Shown here: positions 1 through 10,603 of the stretch, piece after piece
Layout: each line of letters opens with the position of its first letter
How positions within the stretch are numbered: the first letter of the stretch is position 1
DNA from: Mrakia gelida
Taxonomy: Eukaryota; Basidiomycota; Tremellomycetes; Cystofilobasidiales; Mrakiaceae
NCBI GenBank assembly: GCA_024345305.1
Contig: BRON01000005.1
Coordinates: 1,922,001 to 1,986,000 of the forward strand
DNA: 64,000 nucleotides
Reading direction: 5' to 3'
Notes under the pieces: model-generated
What the model was told of the DNA's origin: nothing
Database searches by the model: none
The model's input: the letters and a program-made list of their open reading frames with translations, nothing else
Program-made: the position numbers and the translations under genes

Positions 1-1
1 T

Positions 2-1203
2 CTATACATCAACACCGAATACCCTCAGCAAAACCTTCCCGATCTGATCACCGTCGTGAGGAAGGGCAGCCGTTGCTCTTGAAGCTGATGCGACCGACTC
101 GTCGAGGTTTCCTTTCGACTCGTGGCTCTCGATCAGGGAGAGAAGAGCTGGAGCGGACCTGTAGATAGGAGAAAAGTTCAAAATGTGAGTAGGTATTCGA
201 GAAGAGAGCGCCAGCTCAGCCCTAGAAGCAAACGAACCAGTCGAGGTGACCTGAGGTGGAAAGCGAACGACGACGAAAGCTCTGTCAGCATCCGAGCTTT
301 CGCTCGTTTTGGAGGAAGGCCAGGAAAGCGTACCTTGGAATCCGATGATATGGACACGGTCCTCCAGTCTCGACCCTTCCTCGACCTCTCCCTCGTAGAA
401 TCGAACGATGCTCTGCACGGGAGTGAAAGCGGACGACGCGAGTAGTTGAAAGCCTGGAGGGATGACGGTGACCATGTCCCAGTGAAGCTCTCGGAGGGTC
501 TAGAGGAGTCGGAAGAAAGCTTGAAGAGAAGTAAGCGAGGGTTCGAGGGAAGGAAAGAGGGTGGAAGGACTCGCGAGTTGATCTTGAGACGCGTCGCCGA
601 GTCCTGACCCGAGTAGTTCCTTTCCGAGGTCGGTTAGATCCATCCTGACGGTACCAGACTCGCTGAGGTAGGAGTAGATACGTCGATGCAACTCCTCAGC
701 TACCGATCATGCGAAGACGGGTGGAAGGAGGAGCGAAGGAGACTCACAGACCGGCCGGATTCTTTCCCGCTTCTCCACCGAAAACCTTTCCCATCAACTG
801 CATTCCGAAACAGATTCCTACGATCTTGATCTTGGGACACTCCCTGCTCACTCGCACGATGAACTCTCCGAGAGCGAGAACCCAAGGACGGTCTGAGAAG
901 GCGTCGTCTTCGAATCCTCCTGAGATGATGAGCGCGTCGAGGGTCGAGAGCTCCTCGTCGGAGGGAAGGCGAGACCTGACGACGTCGAACTTGAGCGGAT
1001 TAATAGTGGTATGGGATGGGAGCAGAGGCTCGAAGAGGTTGAGAAAGAAGTCTACGGAAAGCATCAGAGAGTTGATCAGCGAAAGAAGAAGTCGGGGACC
1101 CGTCGAGGCAAGACGAACCGGACGAAGCAGTTCCGTTTGGGGTTCGAGGCTCGTCTGCAGCAGTGTCGCTGAGGAAGGCGATGTTGATGATCTTGGGCGA
1201 CAT
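2..1203 (-). CDS. class I glutamine amidotransferase-like protein, copy A (270 aa)
   Basis: Exons complement(2..158, 238..250, 334..499, 575..662, 748..1051, 1119..1203); all phases agree and the stop TAG lies at 2-4. Begins MSPKIINIAFL. The class I amidotransferase (GATase1) signs are DALIISGG, the nucleophile-elbow GICFG with Cys about residue 109, and GHLDW with His216, where most family members have GHPEW, so the third triad residue would be Asp218 instead of Glu. The family transfers the glutamine amide or hydrolyses related substrates; small fungal GMP-synthase-like stand-alone proteins of this type have no firm substrate. Same strand and same fold as copy B, 361 bp upstream: a tandem duplication. 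Two oddities: intron 3 (500..574) needs a GC donor (GCGAGT), and an extra intron splits off a 13-nt exon carrying the histidine. Family call is sure; activity is inferred. Confidence 0.85.
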
Positions 1204-1564
1204 CTGAAGAAGAAGAATGAGTGGGGGTTGGGAGTCAAGAGGGGGAAGCGTAAAACTGAAGGCTGAAGCCGCGAGAATCGTGACTCGCTTTTGCCGACGA
1301 CCAGCTCAAAAGCCGACGACGCGTCCTCCTCTCTCGAGCATCCCTCTCGCAGTGCATTCGAGACAAGCATCGATATCAGGAAAGACTCACTCGGCGTTGA
1401 CGTCGGTTTCGAGTCTTGCTACTGCTGAGCTGACAAAAAGAAGAACGAATCTCGTCGCGACGGCCGCAACGACTCGTCAAGTTTCTGCTCTTTCGCAGGC
1501 TATCTCGCGCGAGGACGAAGAAAAGAGACGACGCGGACAGTTCGATGAACGCGCATCACATCCG
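1204..1564 (-). promoter_or_regulatory. spacer between the amidotransferase copies; probable 5'UTR intron of copy A
   Basis: On the minus strand the start codon of copy A is immediately preceded by a C/T-rich tract ending TTCTTCAG, a good splice acceptor. A GTGAGT donor lies near 1390, so a 5'UTR intron of about 190 nt is likely. One GACGCGTC site occurs at about 1318. No coding exon recognised. Confidence 0.45.
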
Positions 1565-2793
1565 TCAAGCGACTCCCAGGATCCTCAGAATGATTGAGCC
1601 AACTCGAATCCCGTCGTGGGGAGACCTCGCTCGTTCCCTCGCTCCCTCCGCAAACTCGCTGGTGAACGTCCCGTCCTTTTCGTAGTTGTCGATCAGAGGG
1701 ACGATGATGTCCTCGTGCCATTCGGGGTGACCTGTTCGAGCGAAGGGAGTGTCGAGAGAGGATGGTGTGAGCGAGATGAAACGAGGAGAAGAAAGAACGC
1801 GTCGGGCGAAGCTGACCTTGGAAAGCGATGATGTGAACGTTCCTCCAAGGCGCATCAGGTAGCGTCCGACCGTGAGAGTGGGTGAAAGGAGGAGGATCTC
1901 CAGGGTAGAAGGAGGCGATGGCCTGGACGGGACTGATGTCGGACGAGGCGAGGAGGGAGAAGGTCGACGGACAATCAGGAACGATGTCGCCGTGAATCTG
2001 CTGCATGGTCTGATGAGAGGGAAGAAACATATCATCAGCTTCAGAAAGACGTTGCGATTTATCGAAGAGACGAGAAGAAGAAGCAGGGAAGAGCTCACCA
2101 TGAACGACTTGTCGTTCTCATCGCCTTCGCCCTTGAGTCCCTCGCCCCAGATGATCCTTTTACCGAGCTCCGTGAGATCCAGTCGGGTGCTCCCAACCTC
2201 CCTGACAAACGAGAGAGTGCGAAGAAACCTTCATCAGCATTCGGTGCTTCCAGAAAGCGAGAAAGAAGAAGAGAGACTCACCACCCCTTTGGGTTTTTGA
2301 TGATCCCTTTGGGACCGAACGCTCTCGCGATGACCTGGAGTCCAAAGCAGATTCCGACGATCCTTATCCTAGAAAGGTCGTCCTTGACACGAATCAGGAA
2401 GCCAGCGAGTCGAAGAATCCATTGGCTGTCGACATCAGCGTCCTCTTCGAACGATCCAGAGATCACGATTGCGTCGATTCGGGCGAGCTCATCTTCGGTT
2501 GGGTAAGAGCGCTTGTGAACGACCTCGTAGGTGAGAGTCTCGAGCTCGAGGTGAGAGGGTAAGAGAGGTTCGAGGAGGTTGTGGAGGACGTCTGCAGGAG
2601 GAAGGGAACGAAGCAAAGGTCAACTCAAGAAGGGAGGAGGACGAGAAGAAGGGAAGGAGAGGTCGAGCTCACCTTCGTACGTTCCGTGCTCGAATCGAGC
2701 TTCGATGGGTATCTTGTCGCACTTCAGGAACGCGATGGTGAGGACCTTGGAGCCTTCGCTCGTCTCGTCTGTTGAGGTTGGAAGGGGAGTCAT
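1565..2793 (-). CDS. class I glutamine amidotransferase-like protein, copy B (297 aa)
   Basis: Exons complement(1565..1731, 1817..2009, 2099..2201, 2282..2591, 2673..2793), all in phase. Start chosen at MTPLPTSTDETSEG because it opens directly onto VLTIAFLKCD, the strand that aligns with the start of copy A. Catalytic signatures are complete: GICFG with Cys about 122, and GHPEW with His244 and Glu246. The length matches stand-alone GMP-synthase-like amidotransferases of fungi. It keeps the canonical triad and has one intron fewer than copy A; exon boundaries at GTYE/D, NPKG/W, before TMQQIH and at FQ/G coincide with those of copy A, which proves common descent. Substrate unknown; a role in nitrogen or purine metabolism would be a guess from the family only. 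Confidence 0.88.
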
Positions 2794-3944
2794 GGGAGTT
2801 TGAAGGGAAGAGGTCGAACGAGGGGGAAGGGATCCTCAGCTTCCTGACGAGCCGCCAAGGAGGGCATCGAGCTGCCCCAGAACGATTGGTTCTAGATTCC
2901 AAGGCGTCGAGGGTGAGCTGGGAGAGAAGGAGCGGGTCGAGGAAGAGAGGGAAGGTGTTATGCAGCGATCCTCGCCGTTGGTGGAAGGAAGGAATGGTCG
3001 GTGGGCTGAGCTTCCTCTTTCAGCATTCCCTCCCTTTCGAGCCTTTCGACGCTACGCCACCGGCGAGATCCTTCTCAGCACGAGGGTGGTACTTAACAGA
3101 GACATCACTTCTCAAGTTGAGACCCCAAAAATGGAGAGTCGGAAGTTTTCTAGCGGGAGCCTCGCGCACAGCACCGCGAGCCGAGCAGATTTCGTCCTCT
3201 TCGCTGCTCCTGATTCCGACTGCTTCATCTCGAAAGGGTACTGAGTGCATGTTCTCAAGCAGCGACTAGAAGACGGTGGAGCTGGAATCTGGGCGTTGCT
3301 CAAGTCGGAGGAAGAATTGAGCTGTTCGAGGAGGCGACGCGTCTGCCTCGCTCTCCTTCCTGCCCAAGATTTATCGATCAGCTAGGACTCTATAGCTCTC
3401 AAAGGGGTGCGCACAACGAGTCGACATTTTGCCGCCTCATGATCTTGCTGTCTTCATCTTCAGAGCGTCTCAAGCGAGCGATTCCCCAACCGACCGACGC
3501 GTCGTCTCCTCCTGCCTTCGCCTTTCGCCTTTCAAGCTGATCTCGGAGCACGAGGAATGATTTTGGAGACGTAGCTGGGCTGCTGCATCGAGCTGATCCT
3601 CCAACGGCTCGGGCGAGGAAGGGAACGCGAGGAAGAACAGACCAGCGGGACGAAGGGGAGGGCGACGCGTCCGACTTCAGCTCTGCGCTTACACAAGGAA
3701 GCAAACTCAAGCACCCTTCCTTGACCTCGGTGTAAATAGAGCTCTCTCTTGGTAAGGCATCCAAGATACCTGGAGCGAGTCAACAAGCACAGGAGAGGCT
3801 GAGCTAAAGAAGCAACGAGTCAGGGGAGGCCAGGAGAACGATGAGCTTGCAAACGCGAACAAGAAGATGACGAGATGGGAGAGACTGAGGAGAGTAAAAA
3901 AAGGGGCTCCCAGAGAGCGCGTAGCGCTCTGGGGAGTGGCAAAA
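2794..3944. other. gene-free stretch
   Basis: No convincing exon on either strand. Open frames here show no recognisable domain and no matching splice signals. It contains the first three GACGCGTC sites of the spaced series (3336, 3496, 3664). Confidence 0.5.
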
Positions 3945-5409
3945 AGGTCGGACAGGGATTCGAACCCAGGTCCCACGGAGACGACTCTTTGATCAGAACC
4001 GTGTGTACTAACCAACTATACTATCCAACCCAACATAAGATGGCTTGCTTCACCGAATTGCCCCTTTATTATGGGACGGCGACACCAAAACTCGGCGTTA
4101 AACGGACCTTTCTGCCCTCTTCCCTCCTCTGTCCTCCTTTCTACAGCTCTCCGTGTGCTTGGTCGAGGAGGTGATATATATACTCGTCTATAATACTACT
4201 CAAGGAAGAGGTCGGTTGTCCCTACAAGGTCACACGCTCGAGTTAGAACGAGACGACGCGTGTCTTCCGCTCGCTGCTCCCGCCTTTCGACTTCTCCCTA
4301 CCACCTTCGTGGCCCTCCCACTACTGTATGGGAGTCGATCTTCACTTCCTTGAGGATTTGAAGAGCAGGAACTCCTGAGCAGAGGCAGCAAGAGCTGCAG
4401 AACGGAGCGGTCGACGGACGCGTCGCTTCCTCAAAGGAAGACCTTCCCTCCCTCCCCCGTCTTCTCCTCCTCAGTTCTCCTCGACCGCGATGCTTTGCTC
4501 TTCAGGTGGGACCTGCTCTTCAGGCATTTAACACGAAGCAAGAGTCAAGACGCGCTTCGTTGTGCAAAGTGTAAACAGAGAGCGACGCGTCTTTCCCTTT
4601 CCCATCCTCTCGTTCGCATCGTGATTTGACCCTTTCTGTCCCTTCTCGCGAGCTCCAAACTATATTAGCAACAATTCTTCCACCAGATATCGAACCCGAA
4701 ACACCCTCCTCGATTCTAACCAGCGAGAGCGGATTCTGATGGGCGGCACCAGACGCGCTCGTTTCTTCCTTTACTCCTTCATCGTTTACCTCCTCCGAAT
4801 CAGTTCGGTAACTTTCTCTCGCTCCTGCTCTCAATATGTGTGGTCATGAAAGGTGGTGAACGATCGAACCGAGCAGAGCAGCAGGAACCGAGCGACGCGT
4901 TCAAAGGTGTACGGTCGCACGAGACGGGCGAGCGTCTCGCTGGAGCCAGACAACCTGCACATGGTCCCCGATCCAATGTCATACAGTCGATGTAGTAAAG
5001 TGATGGAGACTGGGCTGATGAGAACCAAAGTCGTCGTTCGAAGACGACAGAGAAACTCAGCTCGTTCAACCTCAGCGACGCGTCTTTCCTTCCAATCCTT
5101 TCGCTCAAATCAACTTGGAGATCTCGGCCACCCTTTCAACCAGCTCGTTACTATCCAAAATCTACTTCTCTCAGCCAGAGTTGACTCGATTCCTCCCTCT
5201 ACTCGATTCTGACGAGCGAGGGACAGATTCTGACGGGCGGGCGACTCAACGACCCTCGTTTTCCTTCTCCCTCTCCTTCTTCTCTCCTCGTCTAACCCTG
5301 TACCACCACTTTCAGTACATTCTAGTGCATCTCTGACATCTTTGCTCGCTCACCTTACTCATTGAGTCCAAGCAACAGAGGGAAAGCGAGCTTCGACGAC
5401 GACGACGCG
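3336..5409. repeat. series of ACGCGT-centred sites with about 165-bp spacing
   Basis: ACGCGT cores occur at about 3338, 3498, 3666, 4250, 4419, 4586, 4895, 5079 and 5406. Several successive gaps are 160-185 bp (160, 168, 169, 167, 184), and the 309 and 327 gaps are near double; the 584 gap fits less well. The context is similar: purine-rich to the left, core GCGACGCGTC, pyrimidine-rich to the right (for example at 4584 and 5077, both followed by TTTCC). Sequence between cores is not obviously repeated, so this is either a very old tandem repeat or a series of phased sites. Confidence 0.5.
3945..4030 (-). tRNA. tRNA-Gln(CTG) with a 13-nt intron
   Basis: On the minus strand a 7-bp acceptor stem pairs GGTTGGA with TCCGACC (one G-T pair), followed by discriminator T and a T-run (Pol III terminator). 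The T loop is TTCGAAT. The anticodon stem CACGG/CCGTG is perfect. The loop reads TTCTGA..T, giving anticodon CTG, interrupted after position 37 by about 13 nt, the normal site of nuclear tRNA introns. Total 86 nt, 73 after splicing. One mismatch each in the D and T stems. The 5' half resembles yeast tRNA-Gln. Confidence 0.85.
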
Positions 5410-5500
5410 TACTGATCTCGAAAGATCATCCATTCTCCGTTGAGGACCTATCCAGGCACTGAGGTTTGATGTCAATCAGTAGATTTATATCAACTGATCG

Positions 5501-5603
5501 GTCGATGTAGTCAAGTGGTTACGACGGCTGATTCGAACGAACAAGATTCAAGTACAATATCATCTCCTCTCTGAGGGCGCAGGTTCGAATCCTGCCATCG
5601 ACT
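5501..5603 (+). tRNA. tRNA-Ser(CGA), intron-containing, class II
   Basis: The acceptor stem GTCGATG/CATCGAC is perfect. The 3-bp D stem GTC/GAC with loop AAGTGGTTAC is typical of tRNA-Ser. The T arm GCAGG-TTCGAAT-CCTGC is perfect, and a long variable arm folds as CCTC-TCT-GAGG. The anticodon loop begins TT-CGA-A after stem GCTGA; the 3' stem strand TCATC follows after an intron of about 21 nt. Mature length about 82 nt, right for serine. Odd points: a C-U mismatch in the anticodon stem, and discriminator T where eukaryotic tRNA-Ser normally has G. A T5 terminator follows. Confidence 0.75.
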
Positions 5604-6531
5604 CGCTTTTTGCCTCTGCGCCGGCTGCTCCAAGAGGAGGGCCTCCGGCCCTTCCCTCCCCTCCCCTCCCGCGAGGGATCCTTTCTCTTTGTCCCTTCAT
5701 AATTAACCCCTTTCGATCCACCACTTCTGTCCTCGTTCTTCCTTTTGACACATTCTGGGGACAGGAAGCAGAGCTCGACGCGAGAGACGATCATGGAAAG
5801 CGGTCGGCTGGTCGCCGTGAATTCATCGTGATGTCGAGGAGGGTAGAGTCTAACGATGCGAGAGAGGCGAGTTAGATCGAGCGAGGGCCAACTGGGAAGC
5901 AAGAGCAAAGACGAGTGTTCGATGGGTAAGACGCGTCGTGAAGTTGAGCGAAGATCGAATAAAAGCAAGATGAAGGGTCGCCTCTCCCGCTCGATTGCTC
6001 GACGAGAGATACTAGCGCTGAATGGGCTGTTACTGGATGGGTTATCATCTGGTTCGCAGCTAACGGCGTGACTGAGAGACCAACACGAGAAACGCGCGAG
6101 CTCATCACCTCGGTCCTCAAGCTTCGGCGCTTCACGGTTTTGCTAACGAGCTCTCATCAGCTCTAGGGATCAGGGACTTTCAGCTTCTCCTTGGGATCAA
6201 GTTCTTTGGTGAGTCAATCTTTACGCTTTCGAACGAAGGAACGAAATGGACGACGCGATCCAAATCGGGTCGACTTCAACTCGCTGCCGAGCCTTTGCTC
6301 TATATTCATGTTTATTTCTTATCGCACGACCATCCTTTCGACCATCTCGGCTTCTCCTTCGACGCTCCTTGTATTCTTACCCCTGCTCAAGTTTAGATCT
6401 TTCTCCGCTCTGTCGGTCCTCGCTCGTCACCTTCCTCCTCCTCTGCTCCTCCCTCTCTCGCGGTCTTTCATCCAACCCACCGACCACGACCTTCCCCCTT
6501 CTTCCAACCAACTATCTCACCTTAAACCGCC
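5604..6531 (+). promoter_or_regulatory. upstream region of PCS60-like gene
   Basis: No gene recognised between the tRNA-Ser and the start codon at 6532. The last 250 nt on the plus strand are strongly C/T-rich, as is usual for the 5'UTR/promoter of the genes in this window. One GACGCGTC at 5930. Confidence 0.4.
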
Positions 6532-9500
6532 ATGTCCTCCTCTACACTCTCCCACATCTTCCCTACTTCTTCTTCCCTCTCGTCTTCGGATGCGATCACG
6601 ATCCCTCAGACGAGCCTCAAGATCTCGCACTCCCAGCTCCCTTCGCTCGTTCAATCGCTGCAGTCTCAACTCGTAGGACTCGGTTTCGGGAAGGGAGATG
6701 TCATCAGTCTGTCGTTGACGAATGGACTCGAGCTGGTGCTGGCTTTCTTGGCTACAGGAGGGATTCGGTGAGTAAAGGAGAGAGCAAGGAGGGAGAGAGG
6801 GAGGAGAGGATGGAGCTGACGTCGTTTCGTTTCTTGTCTTCGTTCTTCTCTCGCAGGGCTGTCTCCGCTCCTTTGAACCCTCAGTACACTCAGGCTGAAG
6901 TAGAAGTCAGTCGATTCTCCCCATCTCAGCTCCGAGTTGGGCGAGACGGCAGCAGGAAGGCCGACTCCCGTCAAGCATCGAGCTGACCTTCCCCTTCCCT
7001 CCCTCGGTCCTTCCCCTCATCCTCCCTCTCTCTCGCTCAGTTCTACCTCCAAGACACAACCTCCTCCCTCCTCATCGTACCCCCTCAAGACTTCTTCCCT
7101 CCCGGATCACTCGACAAGAAGGTCAGCCTTCCCTTCCTTCGTTCGTGCTCGAGTCTTGGAGCTGACCCTCTCCGCTCTCCCCCGCTCGTCTTCGTAGGGA
7201 CTCGACCAAGCTCTCGCCGCGGCCAAGAAACTCAAGATTAAGATCGCTACCCTCACTCTCGACCCCAAGACAGGTTCTCCCAAGTTGAAGGTCGTGTTCG
7301 ACGTCTACAACGCTTCGAAGGGAATCATCGACGGGAAGGGAGGCAAGCTGTTCCCTCAGGAGGCTGGAGGAGGGAAGCAGGCGAAGGAGAACGATGTTGC
7401 GTTGGTTTTGCACACTTCTGGGACTACTGGGAAAGTGAGCATACAGTCCCGTTCCAGTACTCGAGTGGAGCAACGGTCTCACTTCGTTTCCTTCGCTCTC
7501 GCTCGCCCTTCTTCTTCAGCCCAAAGGTGAGCTCGACGTTCCCTTCCTTCCTCCTCCCTTCCTCCCTTCACTCGTTCGAGCTGACCTTTCTTCTCTCCGT
7601 TCCTCAATTGTAGCCGTCCCTCTCACCCACCTCAACCTCATCTCATCCCTCCGAAACATCGTCAAGACCTACAAGCTTACGCCTGAGGATCGAGGATACC
7701 TCGTCATGCCTCTGTTCGTCCTCTTCTCCCTCCTCCCTCTTCGCGTCCCACGTCCCTCGCCTCTTGCTCGACCTTCTCTTGGTGCTGACTCTTCGTTTCG
7801 CTTCGTGTGCATACAGCTTCCACGTCCACGGTCTCATGTGTGGCCTTCTCTCGCCCATCCTCAGCGGAGGAAGCGTCGTCATTCCAGCTCGATTCGACAA
7901 GAACAAGTTCTGGGTCGATTTCGCGAGGGAAAAGTGTTCGTGGTACACTGCTGGTCAGTCGAACTCATCCTCTGTCTCAGACTCTGTCGTCTAGAACCCT
8001 CTTGAAGTCCCTCGTTCGCTTTCTCCGACTGACGCGACCTGCTCTTCGTTTCGCGTTCGACTCGACGCGTCCCGTCTCGTTTCCTCTCCAGTCCCCACCA
8101 TGCACACCATTCTCCTCTCGTCCCCTCACCCCAACCCTCTCCCTCCCATCCGATTCATCCGATCTTGCTCGTCCAGCCTCTCGCCCACGACTTTCGACGC
8201 GCTTCAGAAGGCGTTCAAGGCTCCTGGTTCGTTTCGACTCTCTCTCTCGTCTCTACTCCCCCCAGTACAGCTCTTTCCCCTCGCTGACCTCGTCTCTACC
8301 GTCTTCTCTCCATCGCACCAGTTCTCGAAGCCTACGCTATGACCGAGTTCGTCCCTCCTCCCCCTTTGTCTGCCTCGTCGCGTTCGAGAATTCGACTTCT
8401 CAAGCTGACCTCGCCCACGCTTTCTCTTCTGTCTCGCATCGAACAGGGCGTCTCATCAAATGACCTCCAACCCTCTTCCCTCCGACGGCGAGCACGGACC
8501 TGGTTCGGTCGGGAGGGGTCAAGGAGTTGAGATCTCCATCCGAGGAGAGGACGGGAAGGCTCTGAAGACGGGCGAGAGAGGAGAGGTTTGCATTGTGAGT
8601 CACAGGACACCTTCCTCTTCGTCAGTGTGTGCAGCAGTAGATGGTGCAAGCGGCGGGTGACAAGAAGGAGGGACCGAGGCTGCGTGGCGGGAAAAAGGGA
8701 GAGACTCGAGAACGACGCGAGCTGACCTAGCCTTCGACTTCTGCTTCGTTCGTTCACCTGTTTCGCAGCGAGGACCCAACGTCACCAAGGGATACGTCAA
8801 CAACCCCAAGGCCAACAAGGAGAACTTCTTCCAGGAGGGTTGGTTCAGGTGCGTTTCGATCCCTCTCACTTTGCTCTCGACGCGTGGTCTCTCGATCCGA
8901 AGACGTGACGAACGAGGCTGACTTGTCTTTCATTCGCTCGTATCGACGATCACAGGACTGGTGACCAAGGGATCCTCGACAGCCGAGGCTACCTCGCTCT
9001 CACTGGTCGACTGAAGGAGTGAGCACTTACTTCCTTTCTTCCGTTCGCTTCGATTCGTCGCGACGAGTTGAAGCAAAGCTAGAGAGGACGATCTCGTTCC
9101 GCCTCGCCCGAGCTGACCAATTCCTCTTCTGCCTTCGTCCCTTGCAGGCTCATCAACCGAGGAGGCGAGAAGATCTCCCCTCTCGAAATTGACTCCGCTC
9201 TGCTCTCGCTCGACGGAGTCGGAGAGGCTGTTTGCTTCGGAGTTCCCGACGACAAGTACGGAGAGGTTGTTTGGGCTGGTGAGTCTTCGCGCGCATCACC
9301 TCTACCTCTCCATCACACCTTCCTCCCCACGCGCATCCTCGTTCAGCTCGACTCCTTCCCTCGCCTTTCCCTTCCTTCGCGACTAGACCCCAACGAACCC
9401 AAGCTGACTGTTTTCCCTTCGTTCGTTCGCTTGACGAACAGCCGTCGTCCCCAAGAACGGCTCCAAACTCTCGACTTCCCAGATCCAGAAGGATCTCGCT

Positions 9501-9802
9501 CCTAAGCTCTCCAAGTTCAAGATTCCAGAGAGGTTGTTCGTTGTCGAGTCGATCCCGAAGTGAGTTCGATCTCTTTGCCTCTACTCTTCCCATTCTTCGC
9601 TCCCATCCACCCTCCCTCCTCGTCATCTACTTGCTCTTCTCTTCTTCCCCCATCCCTTGTTCCTGCGACGAACACTCCACTGACTGCGCCTCGTCTTCTT
9701 TCGTACTCCAGAACCGCGACCGGAAAGATCCAACGTCGACACGTCTCGACTGCGTTCGTCGAGAGGGCCAAGAAGGAGGATCAGAGGGGGAGCAAGCTCT
9801 AG
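6532..9802 (+). CDS. PCS60: peroxisomal oxalyl-CoA synthetase, AMP-binding family (545 aa)
   Basis: Fifteen exons in phase: 6532..6767, 6857..6905, 7041..7121, 7198..7434, 7520..7526, 7614..7713, 7817..7953, 8092..8226, 8322..8346, 8447..8594, 8769..8848, 8956..9018, 9148..9278, 9442..9559, 9712..9802. The ANL adenylate-forming family is shown by the nucleotide loop TSGTTGKPKAV (about 195-205), the AYAMTEASHQM block, TGDQGILD with the ribose-binding Asp, GRLKELINRGGEKISP, and the C-terminal TATGKIQRR lysine. The protein ends in SKL, a type 1 peroxisome targeting signal, and its length equals yeast Pcs60 (543 aa), which makes oxalyl-CoA from oxalate, ATP and CoA. Exon 5 is only 7 nt (PKA junction). 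Acts in the peroxisome, probably in oxalate breakdown. Sure of family; substrate by homology. Confidence 0.92.
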
Positions 9803-10603
9803 GCTCTCCTCCCGTGCATCTCATACGCCTGTCTACATATGTGTTTCTGGTGTGGGAGGAGGGAGGGAAGAGCAACGCTCAGGGAGCGTTTCGTTCTCGT
9901 TCTCGACTCGACGTTGTACTGTACTTTTTGTTTCTCAATCTTCGATTCGATCTGATGGATTTCCCCAGCTTCTGCTTTGATGGGAGCTTTCGAGAGCGAG
10001 AGATGGATGTCGGGACATGGAGGAGGAGAGACGAGAACAGAGCGAAACGAAAAGCGAAAGTTCGTCGCGTTGAATCGCAACGAGATCAAGAACGCTTGAA
10101 GGACTCTCGCGAGGGCTGGTACCCTTCCTGGCGGTGCAGTGGTTAATATAGTGCGCGAGAAACAGTCAGAGCGTCTCTCAGCCTCTGTGTCTCCCCTTTA
10201 AACTCGATCAAAGGACGGACGTCCGCTGATCCTGATCTCCGTCAGCTCTCCTTTCAAACCAACATCGCGTCGAAGAAGGGCCATGGTCATCGTGTTTGGG
10301 TCGTAAGGGGAAAAACATGAGGTATGGCATGAAGGGTATGTTATCTGGGCGGTCAAGAAAGGAGGGGTCGTCAGAGAAGGAGGGTACGAGAGGGAAAGCA
10401 AAAGCGAACGAAGAGAGAGGGACGGACTGAAGGGAGGTTCGGTTGAAGTCGCATCGGTTTGAGTCTGAGCAGTTGAGAGTATCGCGAGGGTTGGGTGTGA
10501 AGTCTGGAGACGAGAAGAGAGAAGAGTCAGCTTGAGAAAGGGAAGATGAGAGGACAGTCGAAGAGAAGGGAAGACGCGCGCGCGCGTCGAGAAACTCACG
10601 AGT
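9803..10603. other. convergent spacer with a 3'UTR intron of the F-box-like gene
   Basis: Lies between two converging genes. On the minus strand, 4 nt after the stop of the next gene, GTGAGT starts a good intron (10504..10599) with branch AAGCTGAC and acceptor CTCCAG, so a 3'UTR intron is likely. Inside it is the perfect palindrome GACGCGCGCGCGCGTC (10573-10588). Nothing else recognised. Confidence 0.5.

Noticed and set aside
159..333. Frameshifted or broken 3' end of amidotransferase copy A
   Set aside because: A first reading suggested loss of the catalytic histidine, but an extra 13-nt exon (238..250) restores frame and the GHLDW motif.
3399..3764. Minus-strand open frame of 121 codons in the tRNA region
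   Set aside because: No domain, no splice context, and it overlaps the spaced ACGCGT sites; composition matches the surrounding non-coding DNA.
10134..10190. tRNA-like or SINE-like A-box sequence (TGGCGGTGCAGTGGTTAAT)
   Set aside because: No T arm or B-box (GGTTCGANTCC) follows within 100 nt and no acceptor stem can be paired.
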